A stretch of DNA of 41,221 nt from Bacteroidota bacterium (GCA_003045895.1 PZPC01000046.1:1-41221); one strand, 5' to 3'; shown: positions 17,281 to 26,339, counted from the first letter of the stretch. Numbers and translations: made by a program. The notes: generated by a model not told the origin, from the letters alone.

Positions 17281-17571
17281 ATGAAAAAGCAAGCCTTGTG
17301 GAACGGTGTCGTTCTGGCCGAAAGTGATGACCTGGTTCAAGTAGAAGGGAATTACTATTTTCCTTCCGATAGTCTTAATAAATCGTACTTCCAATCCAGC
17401 GACACCCACACCACCTGTCCGTGGAAAGGGCTGGCGTCTTATTTTACCTTGCAGGTTGCCGGAAAGCAGAACAAAGACGCTGCCTGGTATTACCCCAGCC
17501 CCAAGGAAGCCGCCCGGGAAATCACTGGTCGGGTAGCCTTTTGGAAAGGAGTGGAAATTGTCGATGCGTAA
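17281..17571 (+). CDS. DUF427 family protein
   Basis: A 96-aa single-domain protein. The family's features are clear: WNGVVLAESDD near the N-terminus, GNYYFPSDSL, the signature TTCPWKGLASYF, then DAAWYYPSPKEAA and a C-terminal GRVAFW. The biochemical function of DUF427 is not established. It lies 44 bp before egtB on the same strand and is probably the first gene of the ergothioneine operon. A role there is an inference from position only. Confidence 0.88.
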   Translation: MKKQALWNGVVLAESDDLVQVEGNYYFPSDSLNKSYFQSSDTHTTCPWKGLASYFTLQVAGKQNKDAAWYYPSPKEAAREITGRVAFWKGVEIVDA

Positions 17572-17615
17572 TTTTATTCTCTGGTATTCTGCTTGTTCCT
17601 AAATTCATTATCGCC

Positions 17616-18908
17616 GTGACCCACCGCCCCAATTTAGCCATTGCCCAGTCTCGTTTGCAGCGCTACCAACAGGTGCGGCAGTGGAGCGTGTTTTTGTGCG
17701 AACCGCTGCATCCCGAAGATTATGTGGTGCAGCCAGTGGGCGATGTGAGCCCACCCAAGTGGCACCTGGGACATACGACCTGGTTTTTTGAAAATTTTAT
17801 CCTAAAAGAACAAGTACCTGCCTATCAACTTTTTGACGAGCGGCTGAACTGGTTTTTCAACAGCTACTACGAAAGCCAGGGACCTCGCATACTGCGAACC
17901 AGCCGCGGGAACATGACCCGCCCAACTACCGAAACCATCCTCGCCTACCGCCAGCACGTAGACCACCACCTGGAGCAGTGGCTCCAGCAGTTTACGACGG
18001 CTGCCATGTCGCCCGAACTGGCCCAATTGTTGGAAATCGGGCTGCAGCACGAACAACAACACCAGGAGTTGCTGGTTACGGATATCAAATACATTTTGGG
18101 TACCAACCCCCTGTATCCGGCCTATCGAACGGCAGTAGCCGACTCGCCAGGTATCCCGCGATCACCAGCTACCTGGATTTCGGTTGCCGCCGGGAATTAT
18201 TTTATTGGCTACGCCGGCGATGACTTCTGCTGGGACAATGAATTGAGCCATCACCAGGTATACTTGTCGGCCTTTGCCCTGTCCCGGCAGTTGGTTACCA
18301 ACGCCCAGTACCTGGAATTCATGCAGGACGGCGGCTACCATAACTTCGAACTGTGGCAGATGGAAGGGATAGAATGGGCCCGCCAACTCGACACCAAAGC
18401 ACCGCTCTACTGGTACGAAAAAGATGGCCAGTGGTACCACTATACCCTGGCGGGGCTGCAGCCCCTGGACCTGGCCGCTCCGGTTACCCACGTGAGCTTT
18501 TTTGAGGCCGATGCCTACGCCCGCTGGGCGGGTTGCCGCCTGGCCACCGAACAAGAATGGGAAGTGGCCTGTGAGCAACAGCATGGCAGCCAAATCCCTG
18601 CTTCGGCCAATCTGGTCGAAGACCAGCAGTGGCACCCCGTCGCACCCCGCGCTGAAGACGATGATCAACTACTGGGCAATGTCTGGGAATGGACCAACAG
18701 CGCCTATTTGCCCTACCCGCGCTATCCCCGCCTGACGGGGGCTCTCGGCGAATACAACGGCAAATTTATGATCAACCAAATGGTACTCCGTGGCGGTTCT
18801 TGCGCTACCCCGCGGTCCCATCTCCGCCTGACGTATCGCAATTTCTTTCCCACCGACAAACGTTGGCAGTTTACGGGTATTCGCCTCGCTAAGGACCTGC
18901 CTGATTGA
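17616..18908 (+). CDS. egtB: Ergothioneine biosynthesis sulfoxide synthase EgtB
   Basis: This non-haem iron enzyme joins hercynine to a thiol donor (gamma-glutamylcysteine or cysteine) with oxygen. With GTG at 17616 it has 430 aa, the normal EgtB size; upstream sequence in this frame overlaps the DUF427 gene and is not coding. The N-terminal DinB-like domain supplies the iron ligands: KWHLGHTTWFFE (His50/His53) and IGLQHEQQHQELL (His145, His149). The C-terminal FGE-sulfatase domain has VAAGNYFIGY, LLGNVWEWT, LRGGSCATPRSHLRLTYRNF and FTGIRLAKD. egtD follows after 62 bp. EgtC and EgtE are not nearby, so either a cysteine-using EgtB variant or distant genes are possible. Confidence 0.9.
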   Translation: MTHRPNLAIAQSRLQRYQQVRQWSVFLCEPLHPEDYVVQPVGDVSPPKWHLGHTTWFFENFILKEQVPAYQLFDERLNWFFNSYYESQGPRILRTSRGNMTRPTTETILAYRQHVDHHLEQWLQQFTTAAMSPELAQLLEIGLQHEQQHQELLVTDIKYILGTNPLYPAYRTAVADSPGIPRSPATWISVAAGNYFIGYAGDDFCWDNELSHHQVYLSAFALSRQLVTNAQYLEFMQDGGYHNFELWQMEGIEWARQLDTKAPLYWYEKDGQWYHYTLAGLQPLDLAAPVTHVSFFEADAYARWAGCRLATEQEWEVACEQQHGSQIPASANLVEDQQWHPVAPRAEDDDQLLGNVWEWTNSAYLPYPRYPRLTGALGEYNGKFMINQMVLRGGSCATPRSHLRLTYRNFFPTDKRWQFTGIRLAKDLPD

Positions 18909-18970
18909 CCGCAACCCCTTGGGAATTAAATTTAAAAACTGGTGCATCATACCATTAATTCGATTTTTAT

Positions 18971-19951
18971 ATGACTCCTAACAGCCCGGCTATCACCGAA
19001 TTGAGCACCTTCGCCGTAGACGTCGAACAGGGGCTGAGTAGCAGCCCTAAACACATTCCCAGTAAATATTTTTACGATGCTGCCGGGGATAAGCTCTTTC
19101 AGCAGATCATGGCCATGCCCGAATACTACCTCACCAATTGTGAGTTTGAAATTTTCGAGCAGCAAAAGGAACAAATCCTGGTGGCTTTTGGCGACAACCC
19201 CTTCGAACTCATTGAACTCGGTGCCGGGGATGGTACAAAAACCAAAATCCTGCTCGACTACTTCCTGGCGCAGAAAGCTGATTTTGTCTATCGCCCCATC
19301 GATATTTCTGCGCATGTCCTTGAGCACCTCGTCAGCGATTGTGCCCGGCGCTGGCCCGACCTGGATGTGCAGGAAGTGGCCGGCGATTACCTGGAAGCTT
19401 TGACTGAAATTCAGCAAGAGGCCACGGGGCGTCGCAAGGTGGTCTTCTTCCTGGGCGGCAATATTGGCAACTTTTCCCAGACCCAGGCCGTCGGTTTTTA
19501 TCGGGAACTGGCGAGCCACCTGGCCCCTGGCGACCTGGTACTCACAGGGTTCGACCTCAAGAAAAATCCCGCTACTATCCTGGCTGCTTACAATGATCCG
19601 GCTGGGATTACGGCTGCTTTCAACCTGAATTTATTGCATCGGATCAATCGGGAATTAGGCGCCAACTTTGATCCTGCCCAATTTTTACACTGGGAAACCT
19701 ACAACCCCGCCAGTGGCGAAGCACGAAGCTATATCGTCAGCAAAACAGATCAGTTGGTGAAGATCAAACAACTCCAACTCAGCGTGCATTTCTCCGCCTG
19801 GGAACCCATTTCGGTGGAAGTGTCCACCAAGTACAACGACCGCGATATTAAGATGTTGGCCACTCAAAGTGGCTTTGAAATTCAAACGACTTTTACGGAT
19901 CAAAAGCACTATTTTGTGGATAGTTTGTGGTATTTTAAAATAAACAGCTAG
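18971..19951 (+). CDS. egtD: L-histidine N-alpha-methyltransferase EgtD
   Basis: It trimethylates histidine with three AdoMet to hercynine, the first step of ergothioneine synthesis. The 326-aa length is typical. Landmarks are IPSKYFYDAAGDKLFQQIM and MPEYYLTNCE at the N-terminus, the AdoMet loop ELGAGDGTKT, RPIDISAHVL, FFLGGNIGNF, and AAFNLNLLHRINRELGANFD of the histidine-binding domain. It directly follows egtB and is followed after 5 bp by the alpha/beta hydrolase gene, so all are probably co-transcribed. Confidence 0.92.
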   Translation: MTPNSPAITELSTFAVDVEQGLSSSPKHIPSKYFYDAAGDKLFQQIMAMPEYYLTNCEFEIFEQQKEQILVAFGDNPFELIELGAGDGTKTKILLDYFLAQKADFVYRPIDISAHVLEHLVSDCARRWPDLDVQEVAGDYLEALTEIQQEATGRRKVVFFLGGNIGNFSQTQAVGFYRELASHLAPGDLVLTGFDLKKNPATILAAYNDPAGITAAFNLNLLHRINRELGANFDPAQFLHWETYNPASGEARSYIVSKTDQLVKIKQLQLSVHFSAWEPISVEVSTKYNDRDIKMLATQSGFEIQTTFTDQKHYFVDSLWYFKINS

Positions 19952-19956
19952 ATCCA

Positions 19957-20868
19957 ATGGATTTCATTCGTACGCCTGACCAGGCTTTTGCTAAAATTCC
20001 TGACTGGCCTTACCAACCCCGTTATCTGGAAATGGACGGTATGCGCCTGCACTACGTAGATGAAGGTGCCGGTGAAACAATTCTGCTGCTTCATGGTGAG
20101 CCCAGTTGGTCCTACTTGTACCGCAAGATGATCCCCCCGCTGGCGGCTGACCACCGGGTACTGGCACTGGATTGGTTCGGCTTCGGCCGCTCCGATAAGC
20201 CATTGGATCAGGCCAACTATACTTTCGAATTTCATCTGCGTAGTCTGGAAAAATTCATCGATCAACTGGAACTCCAGGACATCACCCTCGTGGTGCAGGA
20301 CTGGGGCGGCCTCCTCGGATTGGCGATGGTGGGGCAGTGCCCGGAATTGTTCAGACGCCTGGTAATCATGAATACCTTCCTGCCCAACGGGACCGAAATT
20401 CCGGGTAAAGCCTTCAAAGCCTGGGTTTCTTTTGCCCGCAATTCTCCCGTGCTGCCGATCGGCCGAATTATTCAGCAAGGCACTTACCGGTCGCTGGAAA
20501 AAATCATCCGCAAAGCCTACGATGCACCTTTTCCCAGCGCCAAGTACAAGGCCGGTGCCCGCGCTTTTCCCGCGCTGGTGCCACTGGAAACCACCAATCC
20601 TGCCGTTCCCTATATGGTCAAGGCCCGCGAAGTACTGGGCGATTGGCAAAAACCCTGTCTGGTTCTCTTTTCCGACCAGGATCCCATCATCGGGGGCGCC
20701 CGGGGCTTCTTTGCTGAACTGGTACCCACTGCCGAAGAAATTCCCGGTAAACGGGTAAAAGATGCCGGCCATTTCCTGCAGGAAGATGCGGGGGAGGAGT
20801 TGGCCCATCATATTCTGAATTTTTTGGGCCGCCATGAGCAGGTAGGTCCCGTTCGGTCCGGCGCTTAG
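19957..20868 (+). CDS. Haloalkane dehalogenase-like alpha/beta hydrolase (subfamily I type)
   Basis: A 303-aa alpha/beta hydrolase with the haloalkane dehalogenase pattern. It has HGEPSWSYLYRKMIP (oxyanion region, Glu48/Trp51), nucleophile elbow VVQDWGG (Asp115, followed by halide-stabilising Trp116), a second candidate halide Trp156 in FKAWVSF, acid Asp240 in FSDQDP, and His272 in AGHFLQED. Asp-Asp-His order and the second Trp match subfamily I (DhlA-like). It starts 5 bp after the egtD stop, so translation is probably coupled. Its natural substrate is unknown, and a role with ergothioneine or its breakdown products is only a guess from context. Confidence 0.85.
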   Translation: MDFIRTPDQAFAKIPDWPYQPRYLEMDGMRLHYVDEGAGETILLLHGEPSWSYLYRKMIPPLAADHRVLALDWFGFGRSDKPLDQANYTFEFHLRSLEKFIDQLELQDITLVVQDWGGLLGLAMVGQCPELFRRLVIMNTFLPNGTEIPGKAFKAWVSFARNSPVLPIGRIIQQGTYRSLEKIIRKAYDAPFPSAKYKAGARAFPALVPLETTNPAVPYMVKAREVLGDWQKPCLVLFSDQDPIIGGARGFFAELVPTAEEIPGKRVKDAGHFLQEDAGEELAHHILNFLGRHEQVGPVRSGA

Positions 20869-20954
20869 CACTCGTTGAGCTGCCCGGAGTGCCGCTGCGT
20901 GCCTGTGCGTTGACACGGATTTGTAACACGCTGCGAGCAAGTACTTCGTATGGC

Positions 20955-21536
20955 CTATTTCGTAATCGACACCCCGTTGATTACGACATCCTCCAGTACC
21001 GCCAACCCGCCTCTGATCCGTACCAGGGCGTACACGTTCTGCGTGCTGTCGCGCAAGGCTTCCCGATAGCGATCCTCAGCGGCGGGCGCCCGGTGCTCCT
21101 CCAGGTAAAAGCGTTCAAAAGGATAGCGCAAACTGATCATCGTGCCTGTTGTATCCCATTGGTTGAGGTAGTTTACCTGCGCCGAAAAGTAGGGCATATC
21201 CTCCACCGGTGCTTCCGGGTAGATGCCAGACAGCCTGGCGTAGCCTTTGTTATCGGTAACTACTGTGGCGTAGACTGTTTGCCCGGGAACGAGCTGGGTC
21301 GCTAATTGTTTGATCGTTTTCCGCGGCAGCTGGTCTTCCAGTGGCGAAAAACGCAAATCCACGTATTTTCCCCGAAAAGGGTCGTTGGGGTCGATGGGTT
21401 CCGTGTCGAATTTGAACGCCGTTCCCTTACGCAGTGCTACCTCGTAGCGGTAAGCCGTTTGCAGGGGCACCCCCAGTTGGAACAAAACCATCAGGCCAAA
21501 GGCCAGGAAGAAATAGACAGGCTTATTCATGGCCAC
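20955..21536 (-). CDS. GDYXXLXY domain membrane-anchored protein
   Basis: A 193-aa protein with one N-terminal hydrophobic segment (about residues 7-25), then an extracytoplasmic domain. It contains PNDPFRGKYVDLRF, matching the motif that names the GDYXXLXY family (here K in place of D before Y). The segment FERFYLEEHRAP and a C-terminal GVSITK also look family-like. Members are usually encoded beside a DUF2157 membrane protein, as here: the next gene upstream on the same strand is one. Function unknown. Confidence 0.8.
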   Translation of the reverse strand: MAMNKPVYFFLAFGLMVLFQLGVPLQTAYRYEVALRKGTAFKFDTEPIDPNDPFRGKYVDLRFSPLEDQLPRKTIKQLATQLVPGQTVYATVVTDNKGYARLSGIYPEAPVEDMPYFSAQVNYLNQWDTTGTMISLRYPFERFYLEEHRAPAAEDRYREALRDSTQNVYALVRIRGGLAVLEDVVINGVSITK

Positions 21537-21564
21537 ATAATTTTAAGTAGGATTAACTTTTTAA

Positions 21565-21735
21565 GCTAGTGGTCTGTCAAGTGTTAATTTTCCGGTTGAG
21601 TGTGAGCGAATTTTAGGGCCAATCAAGGCGGGGGTTCCCGCGCATAGCACCGCTACGTAAGGGGTTCTCCAACGCAGAGTGGCCGCAAAAGACGCCACAG
21701 GCTACCTGAAGTTTTAGCCTTGACAGACCACTAGC
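21565..21735. mobile_element. Second MITE-like element, 17-bp perfect inverted ends
   Basis: Ends at 21565-21581 (GCTAGTGGTCTGTCAAG) and 21719-21735 are perfect reverse complements; the whole is 171 bp with no gene. Taking GTGGTCTGTCAAG as the true end, TA lies on both sides, as for IS630/Tc1-mariner elements. The repeats differ from the 4644-4884 element. It sits between the GDYXXLXY and DUF2157 genes, which are normally adjacent. Confidence 0.7.
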
Positions 21736-21748
21736 ATCTTTCGTTTCT

Positions 21749-23071
21749 TTATTCCTCTGGTTTTAATACGGTATGGTCTGTCTTCTGCCGACGACGAATC
21801 AGGTAAATGTTAGTCAGGAAAAAGCCTGCTCCCACAACCAGAAACAACAAGCCACGCACGGTGAAACTCAGATCGGTATCAAAGAAGCGGCAAATAATTT
21901 GGGCGGTGATGATCAGAAGCCCAAAATTGAGGATACCCAGGTGATCACGCTGGGTGCCTAGCCCAATATGATAAACACCCAACAGCAGTAGAAACACATT
22001 CCCGATCACGGCTCCCAGCAGGGGATTGCCCTGGCCCATGATGTAAATAAACGGTGCCAGTAACCCCAGGTAGGGAAGTGGATGCCAGCGCAGATCAGCC
22101 GTCCGGCGGAATAAAAGGTAAATACAGCTGCCAATGACGGTGGCATAAATGACGGCAAACACCAGGAAATTGCGTGACTGCCACCCGTTGTCTTCGAAAA
22201 TAGCGGGCATAGACTCCCAGACGGGGCGGAAGGACTGGGCCAGCAGCATGCCAATGCTACCTAACAGACCAACCATCAGCCAACCATTGCCGATCAGCCG
22301 CTGCTGGCCGGAAATGTAGCGGCTTGCCCAACCCACCAGAAATAAGCCCACCAGGAAAATTTGGTAACCTAACCAGAGGAAGCTCCCCCCTTGTCCTTGC
22401 TGGTACAAAGTGCCCAGGCCAATCGTGAGAGAAAGTGGGATAATCCAGTGATGAAAGATCGTGAAATTAGACCCCGCCCGGGTACGGCGTAGCCACAGGT
22501 AGAAGGGGGCTGCCGCTAACGCAAAAAACCAGTACCAATAGTCCGCTCCGTGGGGATAACCCCAGTAGACCGCCTCGGTGGCATACCAGGTAATACCCAC
22601 CCAGTAGAACAGCGATACCGCCGAGGACTTTAACACGTATATCACGGGTAATACCACCCAGATCCAGGTAAATAAGTAGCTGCTCAACGAGCCTTCAAGG
22701 TGGTAAATCTGGCTTACCATTGCCAGGCAAGCACCCGTCGCCAGGAATAGAAAGAGAGCCGAACCTTCCCGCCAGGCTACGTTTTCCGGCCGGTTTTGCC
22801 ACGCGTACCAGGCTGCACCCTGACCCAGCACCACGGGCAGGAAGGCAATCAGCAATTTGATGAACCGGTTAAGCTGATCCCAGTTGTGCGCAACCAGCAG
22901 GATAATGCCTAACCCGACCAGCAGCGCACCCAACAAACTGAATACAAGGGGCAGCCGGTTAGGGCGTGCTGCGGCCCGCTGCTCCCAGTAGGCGGCTATG
23001 CGTTGGGCGGTGGTTTCGTCGATAATGCCCGCTGCCTGAAGCTCCGCTAATTCTGTTGCTGATTTGGCCAT
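21749..23071 (-). CDS. DUF2157 multi-pass membrane protein
   Basis: A 440-aa protein. The cytosolic N-terminus ELQAAGIIDETTAQRIAAYWEQ is the DUF2157 start, a short helical segment also seen before other membrane domains. It is followed by about twelve hydrophobic helices, beginning LPLVFSLLGALLVGLGIILLVAHNW. Function is unknown. It pairs with the GDYXXLXY gene downstream, from which it is separated by the MITE-like element; the pair would normally form one operon. ATG at 23071 is the clear start. Confidence 0.82.
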   Translation of the reverse strand: MAKSATELAELQAAGIIDETTAQRIAAYWEQRAAARPNRLPLVFSLLGALLVGLGIILLVAHNWDQLNRFIKLLIAFLPVVLGQGAAWYAWQNRPENVAWREGSALFLFLATGACLAMVSQIYHLEGSLSSYLFTWIWVVLPVIYVLKSSAVSLFYWVGITWYATEAVYWGYPHGADYWYWFFALAAAPFYLWLRRTRAGSNFTIFHHWIIPLSLTIGLGTLYQQGQGGSFLWLGYQIFLVGLFLVGWASRYISGQQRLIGNGWLMVGLLGSIGMLLAQSFRPVWESMPAIFEDNGWQSRNFLVFAVIYATVIGSCIYLLFRRTADLRWHPLPYLGLLAPFIYIMGQGNPLLGAVIGNVFLLLLGVYHIGLGTQRDHLGILNFGLLIITAQIICRFFDTDLSFTVRGLLFLVVGAGFFLTNIYLIRRRQKTDHTVLKPEE

Positions 23072-23177
23072 TTTTTTGCGCTGCTTTTAGGTGATAAGTC
23101 CTCCAAGGTCGACATTATTTGGGAAGGGTGCAAGTTTCGGTTGGGGTGCCGATGCCAAAGATTCACCAATATCTTCT

Positions 23178-23185
23178 TACCTTTG
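23178..23185 (+). promoter_or_regulatory. Candidate -7 box (TACCTTTG) for the aldehyde dehydrogenase gene
   Basis: An exact TAnnTTTG match 36 bases before the ATG at 23222. This supports starting there rather than at an upstream codon. The -33 half is not evident. Confidence 0.4.
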
Positions 23186-23221
23186 CCCTTCCTAACCAAA
23201 AAGCTTCTAATCAACAAAATT

Positions 23222-24748
23222 ATGGACATTTCCTTTCTCAAAAAATTAGGCCTCAAAACGAATAACCACGGTACCAGTACGGGCCTGGAATCCACTACTT
23301 CCGGAAAATACCTGACTTCTTACTCACCCGTAGACGGTGCCCTCATCGGCAAAGTGAGCAAGACTTCCCGGGCAGAATACGATCATGTGATCGATCAGGC
23401 CCAGGCTGCTTTCCAGAATTGGCGGATGGTACCGGCACCCAAGCGGGGCGAAATCGTCCGCCAGTACGGCGAGGCTTTGCGCAAACACAAAGATGCCCTC
23501 GGAAGCCTGGTTAGTTACGAAATGGGCAAGAGCTTGCAGGAAGGTTTTGGTGAAGTGCAGGAAATGATCGACATCTGCGATTTTGCCGTAGGGCTTTCCC
23601 GTCAGTTGTACGGCCTGACCATCCCGTCGGAACGACCCCGCCACCGCATGTTCGAACAGTGGCACCCCCTTGGCATTGTTGGCGTTATCTCTGCCTTTAA
23701 CTTTCCGGTGGCCGTTTGGAGCTGGAACGCCATGCTGGCCATGGTCTGTGGCGATGTAGTGGTATGGAAAGCTTCCGAGAAGTCGCCTTTGTGTAGTGTT
23801 GCTTGTGTCAATATTTTCCGGGATGTCCTTCGTGCCAACGACGTACCAGAAGGGGTCGTGAGCATCATCAATGGGGATTACCGCGTAGGAGAGTTTATGA
23901 CCAAAGATAAGCGGGTGGCACTGGTCTCTGCGACCGGCAGCACACGGATGGGTAAAGTAGTAGCCGCTACAGTTGCCGAGCGACTGGGACGCAGCCTGCT
24001 GGAGTTGGGGGGCAATAATGCGATTATTATTACACCTAATGCGGATATGAAACTCGTCCTGACCGGCGCGGTCTTCGGCGCGGTAGGCACTTGTGGCCAA
24101 CGCTGTACCTCTACTCGCCGACTCATTATCCACGAAGATATTTACGAACTGGTAAAGAAAAACCTGGTGAGTGCCTACCAGCAACTGCGCATCGGTAACC
24201 CACTGGATGAAAATATGCACGTAGGCCCCCTCATTGATCAGGATGCGGTAAAAATGTACCAGGACGCTATCGCTGCCGCTAAAGCCGAAGGGGCTCATTT
24301 CGCGGTCGAAGGTGGCGTGCTCGAAGGAAAAGGCTACGAAAGTGGCTGCTACGTCAAACCTTGTATTGCCGAAGCTGAGAACACTTTTGCCATCGTACAA
24401 CACGAGACCTTTGCCCCCATCCTTTACCTGATCAAATACAAAACCATTGCGGAAGCCATCGCCCTGCAAAATGGTGTACCGCAGGGCTTAAGCAGTGCCA
24501 TTATGACCAATAATATGCGCGAAGCGGAAGCCTTCCTGTCGCCCGAAGGTTCAGATTGTGGTATTGCCAATGTGAACATCGGAACCAGTGGTGCCGAAAT
24601 CGGTGGCGCTTTTGGCGGTGAAAAGGAAACCGGCGGTGGCCGGGAGTCCGGCTCGGATGCCTGGAAGGTCTATATGCGCCGGCAAACCAATACCATCAAC
24701 TACAGCGTGGACCTGCCGCTGGCACAGGGTATTAAGTTCGACTTTTAA
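23222..24748 (+). CDS. amaB: ALDH7 family aldehyde dehydrogenase (L-piperidine-6-carboxylate / alpha-aminoadipic semialdehyde dehydrogenase)
   Basis: It oxidises alpha-aminoadipic semialdehyde (in equilibrium with piperidine-6-carboxylate) to alpha-aminoadipate in lysine breakdown, using NAD(P)+. The protein is 508 aa. Visible residues are the oxyanion Asn160 (ISAFNFPVAVW), general base Glu261 (LLELGGNN) and catalytic Cys295 (GTCGQRCTSTRR). The C-terminal NIGTSGAEIGGAFGGEKETG and SGSDAWKVYMRRQTNTINYS are hallmarks of ALDH7/antiquitin. No lysine catabolic partner is next to it. Related ALDH7 enzymes act on other aldehydes, so the substrate is likely but not proven. Confidence 0.88.
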   Translation: MDISFLKKLGLKTNNHGTSTGLESTTSGKYLTSYSPVDGALIGKVSKTSRAEYDHVIDQAQAAFQNWRMVPAPKRGEIVRQYGEALRKHKDALGSLVSYEMGKSLQEGFGEVQEMIDICDFAVGLSRQLYGLTIPSERPRHRMFEQWHPLGIVGVISAFNFPVAVWSWNAMLAMVCGDVVVWKASEKSPLCSVACVNIFRDVLRANDVPEGVVSIINGDYRVGEFMTKDKRVALVSATGSTRMGKVVAATVAERLGRSLLELGGNNAIIITPNADMKLVLTGAVFGAVGTCGQRCTSTRRLIIHEDIYELVKKNLVSAYQQLRIGNPLDENMHVGPLIDQDAVKMYQDAIAAAKAEGAHFAVEGGVLEGKGYESGCYVKPCIAEAENTFAIVQHETFAPILYLIKYKTIAEAIALQNGVPQGLSSAIMTNNMREAEAFLSPEGSDCGIANVNIGTSGAEIGGAFGGEKETGGGRESGSDAWKVYMRRQTNTINYSVDLPLAQGIKFDF

Positions 24749-24786
24749 AGAGCGCCGGCAGGTGTTAGTGCTGGGTACAAAAAATC

Positions 24787-24815
24787 AAGGGTTCTTCGCA
24801 TAGCGAAGAACCCTT
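24787..24815. terminator. Perfect 13-bp hairpin after the aldehyde dehydrogenase gene
   Basis: Arms 24787-24799 (AAGGGTTCTTCGC) and 24803-24815 pair perfectly around a 3-base loop. On the plus strand no T-run follows; on the minus strand GATTTTTTG follows. It may act as an RNA 3' end for the plus gene by processing, or as a minus-strand terminator. Confidence 0.5.
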
Positions 24816-24858
24816 AGATGAAAAGTGCATTAGTAAACTTTCGCTGCAAAAATAAGCA

Positions 24859-24866
24859 TAAATTTG
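24859..24866 (+). promoter_or_regulatory. Candidate -7 box (TAAATTTG)
   Basis: An exact TAnnTTTG match about 150 bases before the ATG at 25015. If used, the mRNA would have a leader of about 140 bases. No TTG is seen at the proper distance. Confidence 0.3.
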
Positions 24867-25014
24867 AAACGCATTAAACAAAGTGGAAATAAAGGAGTAA
24901 AAAAATGCTTTTTTTAACAGTTTGTTAGTGCTTTGTTTAATCTTGTGTGCAACAGGTGTTTTTAGCAGTCAACGGACAACAATCGCAAAACAGTACTGTT
25001 TTATCAAAAAACTT

Positions 25015-25983
25015 ATGATGCGTTTAGCTGCTTTTTTTGTCATGGTCCTGCTTTTTGCTTGCCAGAAGCCGGTGTCTTCAGAATTACCCCGTACGCCGGT
25101 TGCCGAATCTAAACCTGAACCCGGAGTGCCCGGTGTTTTTGCCAATACGGTCAACCAGCTGGATAACTATTGGTACCAGGGAATGGGGGAACTCAATGTC
25201 TACGACCTGGCGCAAAATCGCTACCAGGGCATTCATCCCGGGGAAGCGTTGTTGGTCTTTGTTTCGGAAGACTTTTTGACGGATAAACAGGTCAAAAATG
25301 ATCGTTACCAAAACCCGAATTCTACCCCGATCCTTAAAACCAATGCCATCATCCGCTTCACGACCGGCATCTATGATTACTCCCTGATGACTTCGGTCTT
25401 TACACCGGTAAAAACGGCTGAATTCAGCCATACCCTCAAAGTCACCAATACCGGACAGGATTGGTGTGGCCAGGTCTACAGTCAGTTGAACTTGCAGGGG
25501 AGGACTTACCATTACCTGCTGCATTCTTATTTTGAAACCGAGGCGGATCAAACCAACGAAATTGAAGCTACCCTGTTGGAAGATGAAGTTTTTAACCGTA
25601 TCCGTATGGGTTGGCAGCACCTGCCTACCGGTAGCCTGCTGGTCATTCCTTCCGCAAATTTTTTGCGCCTGCGGCATCAGCCTGTCAAAGCCTTTTCGGC
25701 TAACTTAAGTTTGTCTGCCTACCAGGGAGATGATTTTAAGGGTACGGACTTGAAAGTTTATACACTTTCTTTCCCTGATCTGCAACGCCGGCTTGAAATC
25801 GTGTTTCAAGCCCTGCCACCCTACTACATTGAAGGATGGATCGATACCTATCCCAGTGCCTTCGACGGCCAATTGCGCAGTACCAAAGCCAAACGCAGGA
25901 CAACCACTTTGGAAAAATACTGGGAGCAAAATGCGAATTCACCGCTCAATGCGGCCAAACGGGCTGCCTTGAAATGGGAATAA
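25015..25983 (+). CDS. Bacteroidota lipoprotein (family often labelled 'septum formation inhibitor Maf')
   Basis: A 322-aa predicted lipoprotein: start MMRLAAFFVMVLLFAC with lipobox Cys16. The mature part contains YWYQGMGELNVYDLAQNRY, GEALLVFVSEDF, FTTGIYDYSLMTSVFTPV and WCGQVYSQLNLQGRTYHYLLHSYFE. I remember these motifs from a conserved Bacteroidota family that databases mislabel as Maf. It has no Maf nucleotide pyrophosphatase motif, so that label should not be carried over. The frame is open further upstream, but ATG at 25015 (or 25018) gives a proper lipoprotein signal. Function unknown. Confidence 0.7.
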   Translation: MMRLAAFFVMVLLFACQKPVSSELPRTPVAESKPEPGVPGVFANTVNQLDNYWYQGMGELNVYDLAQNRYQGIHPGEALLVFVSEDFLTDKQVKNDRYQNPNSTPILKTNAIIRFTTGIYDYSLMTSVFTPVKTAEFSHTLKVTNTGQDWCGQVYSQLNLQGRTYHYLLHSYFETEADQTNEIEATLLEDEVFNRIRMGWQHLPTGSLLVIPSANFLRLRHQPVKAFSANLSLSAYQGDDFKGTDLKVYTLSFPDLQRRLEIVFQALPPYYIEGWIDTYPSAFDGQLRSTKAKRRTTTLEKYWEQNANSPLNAAKRAALKWE

Positions 25984-26339
25984 AGCCATTGATATCGTAT
26001 TCTAATGGCTCACTTTGCAATAGAATGTAAATTAAATCGTTCTTTTTTTTAATTTTCAGATTAAAGTATTATTTTTACGGTTAAATAATTATTTGTTCTC
26101 CAACTCATTTGGATAATATAAGTTTCTAGCCCTGTTATTCCCGCTTACTCATCTGAACGTACTTTTTCTGAGTCTTTTTCATATTTTAGGGAATTTTCCT
26201 TTAAATGCTGACCATTCTTTGTTAAAGAATGGTTATTATTCAATTAACCAGATGGGTACTAGTTAAGCTTTTTGCATTCAAATCTTGCTCCAAGCAGTTA
26301 TATTTTTCAGTGCCCAAGTTTTTACAAACATTCAATTAC
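25984..26339. other. AT-rich gap of 356 bp with a hairpin
   Basis: Very AT-rich compared with its surroundings. The only clear structure is a perfect 10-bp stem with a 3-base loop at 26211-26233 (ACCATTCTTT-GTT-AAAGAATGGT), about 107 bases before the next start codon. No exact TAnnTTTG box is evident. The frame of the next gene is open into this region, but no family features are seen there. Confidence 0.45.

Noticed and set aside
17421-17615. 65-residue N-terminal extension of EgtB
   Set aside because: It overlaps the DUF427 gene in another frame, is unlike any EgtB N-terminus, and GTG at 17616 gives the normal length.
25015-25983. Label 'septum formation inhibitor Maf' for the lipoprotein
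   Set aside because: The protein is an exported lipoprotein and lacks the Maf nucleotide pyrophosphatase motifs; the label is a propagated database name.
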